Source: Micromussa lordhowensis (lineage: Eukaryota; Cnidaria; Anthozoa; Scleractinia; Lobophylliidae). From it: a stretch of 64,000 nucleotides of DNA. The stretch spans positions 30,746,880 through 30,810,879 of the forward strand of contig OZ026600.1 in NCBI GenBank assembly GCA_964020085.1, read 5' to 3'. This document shows, in pieces, positions 56,901 through 64,000 of the stretch. Both the position numbers and the translations under genes were made by a program. Numbering within the stretch: position 1 is the stretch's first letter; each line of letters starts with the position of its first letter. Below the pieces are notes generated by a model. That model made no database searches. It was not told the origin of the DNA and saw only the letters and a list, made by a program, of their open reading frames with translations.

Positions 56901-57170
56901 GCATCAACAGCTCATGCTACTTCTGTGTTTTTATACAATTATAAACTTGATATTAAAGCAGTCAGCGTGTGTATTTTCTAAATATATTTTCTAAATGTAC
57001 TTTAGATCAGAACTTTTGTCAGTTATGGTGGCAATGTAAGAACTTAATCCAATAATGACACATATAAAATAGCATTTTAAAGAAGAGATGGCAAATACAG
57101 TGTGTACATGTATTTAAAGGGTATGAAAAACGTTTCTATTTTTAAAATATATATCTTTCAGGATGACTGA
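53981..57170 (+). CDS. ARPIN: Arpin, Arp2/3 complex inhibitor (6 exons, 236 aa)
   Basis: Exons by eye: 53981-54090, 55042-55123, 55243-55378, 55578-55796, 56479-56633 and 57162-57170. All introns are GT/AG and the phases match at each join. The product starts MSR like known Arpins. It has the GGVIIEG segment (about residue 39), a RYVVLHI strand, the KVSTGYLMSSY block (about 99-109), AFWCEEKDIEGMELLQG and RLKTKGEGPF in exon 4, and a TNYTGG...SSWTDKVM segment in exon 5. It ends in the acidic DDDEWDD tail. That tail is the Arp2/3-binding A motif by which Arpin competes with WAVE-type activators at the leading edge and slows lamellipodia. The length is close to the vertebrate protein (about 226). 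The last coding exon supplies only Asp-Asp-stop. A possible ATTAAA poly(A) signal lies near 57518. It is convergent with ATP6V1D. Confidence 0.93.
54827..55009. repeat. 183-bp long hairpin in ARPIN intron 1
   Basis: Arms of about 72 bp (54827-54898 and 54939-55009) are inverted, with GTCTGTCCTGTTATTGA and TTTCGTCATCACATTGTCAA as exact blocks. It ends 33 bp before the exon 2 start. It is probably a MITE or fold-back element. Confidence 0.8.
56330..56470. repeat. MITE-like inverted segment in ARPIN intron 4
   Basis: AACAATTATTCCA and TTGTTGGAATAA, and TTGGATATGA and TCATATCCAA, are inverted pairs. The right end touches the exon 5 acceptor at 56478. Confidence 0.5.
56755..56880. mobile_element. 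MITE family with TAAATCTACTAG termini, copy 3 (partial, reversed)
   Basis: ACAAATCTACTAGCGTTCTA, then CTGTTCTCTGATTG and CGATCTATTCTGTGATAGA, match the reverse of 22960-23068. It lies in intron 5 of ARPIN. Confidence 0.6.
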
Positions 57171-57559
57171 GTACAGTCTCACAAGTGGTGAAAACTCACA
57201 AGTGGACACAAAGTCTGTTTTCTGTAAAAGCAACAACCAGAAACCAATAGAACTACAGTTATCAGAAGTTCGTCAGGACGGCAGTTCAAACTCTGTTTCT
57301 AACTCTTGTTCCTTTATGGACTGTCTGTTCAGCTAAACTGTTATGTACACTCGAAAGCCAAAATCAAGAAAAGGATTCATGGAGTTCAAGGATGAGCATT
57401 AACATTTTGAAATAACAGTCGACCATGCACATTGATCCATGAATCTTGAATATCCATAGAGTGTACGACATGAAACATACATGTACATGTAGTTTATGCT
57501 AAATCTACTGTTCTGAATTAAAATTTAAAAAGAAAAAGTTGCACTCATTAACTGTGTTG

Positions 57560-57587
57560 TATTATTATTATTATTATTATTATTATT
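57560..57587. repeat. (ATT)n microsatellite
   Basis: About nine ATT units lie just after the likely ARPIN 3' end. Confidence 0.9.
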
Positions 57588-58039
57588 CATCCTCATTGAC
57601 AACTCTATGGAATTCAGTTAATTAAGCAAGACTGATATTTACCCACACATCAAAACTCTTTGTGATGCACATTATGTTGGACATTACTAAGTAAATAAAT
57701 TAACATGCCAAATTAGTACCACTGATAGTACTTATAACAAAAATGTTCAAAAACATTTGTGTCACTTCAATAGTACAGGCTCAGAGCTGGGAACAACTCC
57801 CATAATAAAAACAGCACTTTACTGCCAAAATTACTGCCAAAATTACTGCCAAAATTTTAAATTGTACTCTGAGTAACTAATAAAGTGGATCAGCACTAAC
57901 TAGACTATAAAGTATTCCCAAATAGCTGTCAGTGTTACATAACTCACAATTAAAATTATATCATAATTATTTTCAATTTGAATACACTGATTTCACAAAA
58001 TCCATGAAAAAATATCTACTACATGATTGTATTCCTGTA

Positions 58040-58323
58040 CTGGGACGGATCCAGGATTTGACGAAGGGGGATTCGGATAAACGCCCACCAAAGGCGGTGG
58101 CCCCTAGGGGGGTCTGGGGGCATGTTCCCCCGGAAAATTTTTAATGTTAGGGCCTCTGAAATGGCACAAGTTTGTCTTGTTTTTATTGCTGTTTTCGCGT
58201 ACAAAGACACAAAGAAATATCCGTTTCAAAAGATATATTTATTAGCTGAGTTGGTTCACTTTTTTTTAACCACGTTTAGGGGGTTTGACCAAACCACCCG
58301 AACCACCCCTAGATCCGCCCCAG
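58040..58323. mobile_element. 284-bp hAT-like MITE (CTGGGACGGATCCAGG termini)
   Basis: The left end CTGGGACGGATCCAGG and right end CCTAGATCCGCCCCAG are inverted, and an inner GGGGGTCTGGGGGC block is present. It is the same terminal type as 38146-38309. Confidence 0.75.
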
Positions 58324-58592
58324 CTGTAGTCATTGTCTATCCTAACAAAGCAAAACAGATACAGCTGCAACAGTCATAAAGTACATTACTCAAGGATATG
58401 TGTATACAGTTAAATCATTTATACAATTTATACAATAGCAGATACATGTAACTTCTGTACAAAATCCCACATTATTATAAAAAGCATGATTTTTCTACTA
58501 TCAGTAGTCATAACAATTCTGAAATAAATTACAGCAATTGAGATTCCTAAACAAGGCAAGAAAGAACTTATTATTACACTATCATTTTAGTG

Positions 58593-61500
58593 TTAGTTGA
58601 AAAGCAAATCTTCATCCTCTGCATCTTCCAGCAAGTTTGCAGTTTGATCTGTAAACAAAAAAATCATAAAATAAACTTAAATTATTAAATACCAGTAAGT
58701 TCTTTGTAAATCTGAATGGGACACTATGAGGAATTCTTCAACCAAGATACATGTACTACTGTATCTCTCCAAAGAACAGTTATCACCGGTACCAAAAAAA
58801 TCATATTCATGAGTACTTCGCAAATTGTTTGGAAGAGCTGATAAAATCTTGCTCAGGATCAACAGGGATCTTCTCAGTAGAAGGTGGCAACAGGCAGATT
58901 TCCATCTTCTGTCACCTGAAGAGAGTTGCCTGTTCTGACTCGGGCATAATGTAGCCACCATGTAGCCACCTCCTATTTACAAGTCTCTTCTGGCAGAAAT
59001 CTGATTTTTTTTATTATTTGTGATTCACACTGCTTACAACACTGCTACAACTACTAATTACAGAAGTAAAAACTATTTACAACTCCAGTAATACAACTAC
59101 TAACACTACTTACACTACTTAACAATGCAATGCCATTACAGAACTTACTCTACAAAACAAAACATTTATCCTTTTATAAGTTACGATACCAATGCAAACT
59201 ACTAATACTAACTTACACTGCTTACAATATAATACCATTACTGATGCTTCTTTACATAACAAAAGTAATAAAACACTAATGACTGATTTTGCCAATGAGA
59301 CTGATTGTATACTGTAAATTGAATTAAATTAATTTAACTTTCGCATTCTTCAGTTTTCCACTGCAAAGATAGCACTGACTTCAATTCAAGAAAATTTATA
59401 GTTTTCTCCAACATTTTGCAAGAATAATAATACTTTTGAGTTTGCAACACTAAAATTCGAAACTTCCGGGGGAGGTTTGGGCTTGTATTTGGGGGGAGAT
59501 CATACTCCTTAAATAGTAGCTACTGGCAAAAACTCTGATGAAAAAACTACTGAGAACCATTGTAAGTACAAGTACTGTCAACACTGAGTTTCCATCCCAA
59601 TCAATGTTTAGCTTTAACTGAATTGCTTTAGGGAAAAGGACTGTCTGAAACAGGTAAACATACCCTGTGCTTCCTTACTTGATCATATTGAAATTAACTC
59701 TTACCATTAGTTATTCCTTTTGCTTTCTTTGCTTCTTCTGCCTTCTTTCTGATAATTTTCTTCTTTTCTTGAATTTTCTTAAGCCTAGGTTGTACAGGAA
59801 CATGTATAAGAGGAAAGAGGGACTTTCCAACAATAAAAACGATGTGATCCCAGTAGTGCATGTACACAAATTATAGGGGGCGGGGGACTTCCAATATCTT
59901 TTACTTGACAAAAAAATAGTATTTCTTCCAGTTCCTAACACGTTTAAGTTAGCAATGCCACCTCCCATCATCTGTTTTCCTGCTTTCTATAGCCTTTCCA
60001 CTACCTTTCCTCCTAGACATCCACATCCTACCCTCTCTCTATTCACGAGTTTGTCTAGTGCAATGGACCAGCTGACAGTGGCCTTGAGAAAGACTGTCAC
60101 TGATTCAACTGACATCTGAACAACCTGAAACAGCCTTGAAAAGGTGCGCTATAAAGTTCCAAAAGTCATGACTACCTTAACGAGTACCCGGAGTGGCTCC
60201 CCTCCCTTGCTGCCGAGAAGCTGTTAACACCGAAAGCAATTGCAGGGGTCATTACCCTCATTAAGACAGAGGCCTTTTGAAGTGCTGAAATGCCTCACAG
60301 CTCACTGGTACCTTCCTTATAAGTTGTACCATACTGAAATCACACTGACCTGTAAAATTCTTCTCTCTCTCTTTCATCCAACTCTCCTATGATGTATGTT
60401 ATCGTTGCCTCAATTTTTGGAATGATAACTGCAAATGACAAAGTTAGGCAAATAATGCATACATGTAATGTCATAGTACACTCATTGGCAATCGCTAATT
60501 AACATTAAAAGTTTTGTGCTTCATTCTTTCTCATACATGTACCACTTGATGAAACAACTTCACAGCTGTAAAAATCAATGAAATCATCTTTATTTAAAGT
60601 GCCTATAACCCTTTTTTTCGTTTCGTGAAATCTTTGCATGGAATTAGGAAAAATGCCGCAAAAATTTTTGCAATTGGTCAAAACCAGAATTTTTTATGAA
60701 TTTTTAAAGATCGTAAAAAGCACACTTTTTCAAAACACGACCGAGCAGCAGAATCGCTTAAAGAAATCTGGGTAAAGCGCGATTTGTGACGTCATTCCAG
60801 GCCTTAAATCACCTTCTTGTTTAGGACAGTCTTTGCTTCGTTTGAAAGAAAGAAAATGCGGGATGAATGCGTTGTTTTCGGATGCAACAACAGGCCAAAC
60901 GAGGGAAAGGGCATATCCCTTCATCCAATTCCTTTTGACGGGACTGATGACACAGAGAAGCGCAAAAGAAGAAAGAAGTGGGTCGACTTAAGCGTGCTCG
61001 TTGGGAACCCACGGAATATTTGGCGGTGTGTTCGAAACACTGCCTGGATGAAGATTACTCGATTATGTTTTCTGATTTAGCGAAGATTTATTTTCAGAGA
61101 AGGCTGCGGAAGGATGGTATTGGGATTTGTGTCTTCCCAACGATCCCCCTACCTTGTATTTCGATGGAAGGTAAACCAACTGAAAGCAAGCGAAGGTGAC
61201 AACAAAATATGCATTCATGTGTTATGAGTAGTTTTCGATCGTGCTACATTTGCATTTCGTCATAAACATGTTTCTTTCACTTACTTTGCATTTGTAACCG
61301 TCACCTGATTGTCAATAGTGCATTCCTCTAAAACAATTTACTATGTTTCCCTTTATTCAGAAGAAAGACACTTTGGAAAGTCCGGAAATTTGTGTACACA
61401 ACGCTTGAAGCTCGCAAGTCGAACCTATGGCGAAACGTCGTAGAAAAAGCAGGGAGCAGGCCACCTTTTCAACCTTTGTACTGATTGCTACAGAAGCAAG

Positions 61501-62354
61501 ACCGCAAGTAGCAGACCTGGTTCATGAATCGGAGCCACTTGATGCGTAGGTATCTTCTGGTTCATCATCATCTTAGTTGTCTTCTTGTTTGCTCGCGTTT
61601 GATCACACCTCGACTTCTAAGTCGTACTCTACCTCCGTTTCTGCGGCCTCGGAATTCCAAGCTTGAGTCAAGCTAGTATCGCTGGACGACATTCTCAATT
61701 GATAAGATTATTACATATTTTTTTGAGTTGAATAAACGTTCTTTCAACAAAATACTGAACGCTGAAAACACCGAACCCGTAATATAAGGACAATAACCGA
61801 AGCGATGCGAGCAAAGGCCTGGAATGACGTCACTAGTTCCATTCTCCTCTTTGCTCGGTCGTGCTACAAAGAACGCTCACTTTAAAAATTCATAAAAAAT
61901 TCGGGTTTTAATCAATTGAAAAATTTTTGTGGCATTTTTCCTAATTCCATGCAAAGATTTCACGAAACGAAAAATATTTTTTGGGGTTATAGGCACTTTA
62001 AGTAAAACCTGAAATCAAAAAATTCTTACCATACTCAATAGCATTCACTCTCCTATTTGTGATTTTAATGGCCTCATCTAGAGTAATGAAGGCAGTCTGA
62101 AAAGATTGAAAGTACATGTACCAGCAGAAGACGAGTTAAATGAAATAGCTATAATTATATGACCTGATATATCACATGATTGCAAAATGCAAATTGAGTA
62201 GCTCTATACAAGTTAGAAGGAAAGCTAACTAAAAAAGAATGCTACCTCACCTGCAGAGAAGCCAGTTCTACAAGCAGTTTTACAGCCTTTGCATAGACCT
62301 CTTGACACTTTCCAACCTGCTGACCACCACGAGACAAACCAGTCAACTCATAAC
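58593..62354 (-). CDS. ATP6V1D: V-type proton ATPase subunit D, C-terminal half (partial)
   Basis: Minus-strand exons by eye: 62354-62251, 62096-62030, 60428-60350, 59784-59705 and 58648-58593, with stop TAA at 58595-58593. All join in frame and give about 128 residues. Recognised in order are [10 protein letters not shown], the [13 protein letters not shown] segment, [36 protein letters not shown], a charged coiled coil, and the C-terminal DEDLLF. These are hallmarks of subunit D, the coiled-coil central rotor shaft of the V1 sector, which couples ATP hydrolysis to proton pumping across endomembranes. The N-terminal half must lie beyond the right edge; no further exon was found between 62355 and the edge. 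The first exon seen begins inside a codon (acceptor CAG before GTTATGAG). A 1.4-kb transposon sits in one intron and a retroelement lies in or near the next. Confidence 0.93.
58961..59640. other. Intron with CTTACA/ACTACT-rich sequence
   Basis: Part of the last ATP6V1D intron. Between 59030 and 59260, ACTACT and CTTACA words recur without a regular unit. The composition resembles the 5' part of the LINE region at 1740-1985, so it may be a decayed repeat. Confidence 0.35.
60598..61997 (+). mobile_element. 1,400-bp Kolobok-like DNA transposon in an ATP6V1D intron
   Basis: The flanks are TTAA (60594-60597 and 61998-62001). The terminal inverted repeats are about 200 bp long, starting AGTGCCTATAACC and including ATGGAATTAGGAAAAATGCC and GTGACGTCATTCCAGGCCT on both sides. 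A broken THAP domain lies inside (60856-61170). A TTAA target plus a THAP-containing transposase is the signature of the Kolobok superfamily. It is inserted opposite to the host gene strand. No intact transposase remains. Confidence 0.8.
60856..61170 (+). pseudogene. Frameshifted THAP zinc-finger domain
   Basis: The first frame reads [19 protein letters not shown] with the CxxxxC pair and a later KKWVDL. The second frame (from about 60990) continues with [16 protein letters not shown], including the C-x2-H pair. The two halves are in different frames, so a small indel near 60985 has broken the domain. It belongs to the transposon at 60598. Confidence 0.7.
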
Positions 62355-63110
62355 CTGATGGAAGAAAAGATAAAACAAAGTTGGCCACCGTGTTGGTCAA
62401 CTAGTCGAGTTGAGAGTTGTATGCCTAGAGAGTCAGTACTTAAGGGTTTCATTTAGGGCTGGGTGCCATGCAAATTGACCATCTGTGAGGATGACTTTAC
62501 CCGCCTAGTTTGACCATCTAAAGGAAAGATTTTCATATAAAGAAGTGCAATACAAAAAGGTTTGCAGTCATGTGAAAACAGTTGCCCTCCTGCTGAGAAG
62601 GTTAATGAAACCCCTGAGTACTGTCTGAGAAACTATAATACATACACATTATTAGCTGACAAAGATTCCCAGATGCTAACTTGACAACTTTTACTCGAAG
62701 ATTTTTAATAATGACATCTGGCATGTGTGCCGTAACAACAGTGCTCAAACATTCACAGATGATGAATACATGACATAAAGTAATTTAACGATGAAGTGGA
62801 TGCACAATACGTCAGTTTCACTATAATAAAATTCTAACTTGACGCCAAGGGTTAGGGAATAAAACAAAAGAAATCACACTGAGGTTAGGGATGAAATATA
62901 TTGATTTCTCGTCTTATTCCCCTAAGCCTGGGCAGAAAAGTCTAAAACTGGTACGTTGAGGCCTAATTCTATTCCGTCACCGCACTAAGGGCTCACGTGA
63001 GATAGCATTGCGCCTGCGCGAACTCAGTGTGTTGCCGCCTTTGGAGCGAACGGACGTTTGCTTTTTCAGCACGCTGAGAATTTTTAGTTTTAAGCGATAA
63101 TTCGCTAAAA
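62355..63110. other. ATP6V1D intron; no further exon seen
   Basis: I looked for the preceding subunit D exon on the minus strand and did not find it. From about 62965 on, the sequence probably belongs to the 5' end of the retroelement described next. Confidence 0.45.
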
Positions 63111-64000
63111 ATGCCCGAGACCTCGGATAAATCTGAGCTTAAGGGCGAGAAAGACAACTTAAAAAGGAAAAGTAGTGGCTCTAGAAGCGAACACATTGAA
63201 GCAAATGTTAGAATCATCGAAAGAGGTGATGGCGCCGTTGGCGCCAAAACTGACTCACATGGTTTACAAGAGCTGGCCGCTATGCTGAGACAGGGTTTCA
63301 CCCAGATGTCTCAAGATTTATCCAAGACTATTGCTGAGTCATTCAAACAGTTTCAGTCAGACTTACAATGAAACAGTTTCAGTCAGAAATACAATGTGTT
63401 GACCCGGAGGAAGAACAGGAGGCAAAATCTGCCGAGAATGACCACGAGGCCAGCGAAGAGCCCCCCACGAAGAAGAAGCGAGATGACAAAACTACGAGCT
63501 TAGAAGAAGCTGTGACAAAGCTGGCTGATTCAGCCGGGGCTCAAAATATGCCTTCTAATGAAGGAAAATTTGAGGTACTTAACAGCTTGAAACAAGAGCT
63601 GAAGAAAGAGGAGACGGGCCCAAGTGTAAACACAGAGCTGGCGAATGTAGTGAATGCCATGCTCAAAGAAGGGCTGCCTGAAGAGAAACTTCAGGAAAAG
63701 TTGAACAAGTATCACAGACCAGAGAACTGTGAATTCTTGACAAAAGTACGAGTCAATCAACCAGTATAGGACCACCTTACTCCAACAGTCCGGTCCCAAG
63801 ATGTTAGACTGCAAAAGGTGCAGACATCCATCTTCAAAGGAATGTGCGCGTTGACAAATATGATCGACAAACTCCTTGAGCACTTGTCGTCACTCCCAGC
63901 GGGAAACGACCTTCTTCAAAAGTCAACAGATGCACTTACATTGTTCGCTAATGCAAACAGTGAACTAAATCAAAGACGAAGGGAATTTATTAAACCGGAT
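63111..64000 (+). mobile_element. DIRS-like retroelement, 5' part with broken gag (runs off edge)
   Basis: Two overlapping frames, 63111-63371 and 63368-63769, followed by an open continuation to the edge, read as one gag-like protein. It is Lys/Glu-rich and has a KYHRPENCEFLTKVRVNQP segment and a downstream TLFANANSELNQRRREFIKPD-like end typical of gag proteins of cnidarian DIRS-type elements. A 26-bp tandem duplication near 63346-63397 shifts the frame, and a TAG at 63767 interrupts it again. Reverse transcriptase and tyrosine recombinase would lie beyond the edge. A different retroelement class is possible. Confidence 0.6.

Larger units (their letters stand above)
57171..58592. other. Convergent intergenic interval between ARPIN and ATP6V1D
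   Basis: Holds the 3' UTRs of both genes. An ATT microsatellite lies at 57560-57587 and a MITE at 58040-58323; both are listed separately. Confidence 0.5.

Noticed and set aside
57932..58379. Open frames between ARPIN and ATP6V1D
   Set aside because: Mostly within the hAT-like MITE at 58040-58323; no coding features.

Overview
The window is nuclear DNA of an early-branching animal, most likely an anthozoan cnidarian such as a stony coral. The evidence is AT-rich DNA, spliced genes with small exons and GT/AG introns, secreted genes built from ShKT and fibronectin type II modules, and a dense load of short inverted-repeat DNA elements. The species is inferred; nothing in the sequence names it. 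No bacterial or viral gene organisation is present.

Six genes can be supported. (1) 12952-13213 (+): a G protein gamma subunit whose whole coding region lies in one exon. (2, 3) 17662-25443 and 28748-34882 (+): two tandem paralogues with the same seven-exon layout, encoding secreted FN2-ShKT-FN2-ShKT-ShKT-degenerate ShKT-ShKT proteins of 393 and 388 residues. (4) 44066-49772 (+): a six-exon TNF receptor superfamily member of 406 residues with cysteine-rich repeats, one membrane helix and a C-terminal death domain. (5) 53981-57170 (+): ARPIN, an inhibitor of the Arp2/3 complex, complete in six exons. (6) 62354-58593 (-): the 3' half of ATP6V1D (V-ATPase subunit D), convergent with ARPIN and running off the right edge. 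All exon joins were done by eye and keep the reading frame.

The left 12.9 kb holds no recognisable gene. It carries an L2-like LINE 3' end (about 1.7-2.7 kb), a perfect 57-bp palindrome, several inverted-repeat elements and a GTT/GTC-rich tract. The gene introns and the 35-44 kb intergenic region are full of non-autonomous DNA transposons. Several have clean boundaries: 338 bp with a 7-bp target duplication (17866), 821 bp with an 8-bp target duplication (18909), and three TTAA-flanked families. One of the TTAA families is a 1,400-bp Kolobok-like element carrying a broken THAP domain (60598). There is also a Penelope-like retroelement tail between 154-bp inverted arms (20535), an inverted SINE pair (17070), a tRNA-headed SINE (46850) and the 5' part of a DIRS-like retroelement with a broken gag (63111 to the edge).

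The genes do not form a pathway; they are ordinary neighbours in an animal genome. The most distinctive biology is the FN2/ShKT pair. Every internal exon is a symmetric phase-1 module, the upstream regions are duplicated as well, and both copies have lost the same disulfide-forming cysteine pair in one ShKT module.
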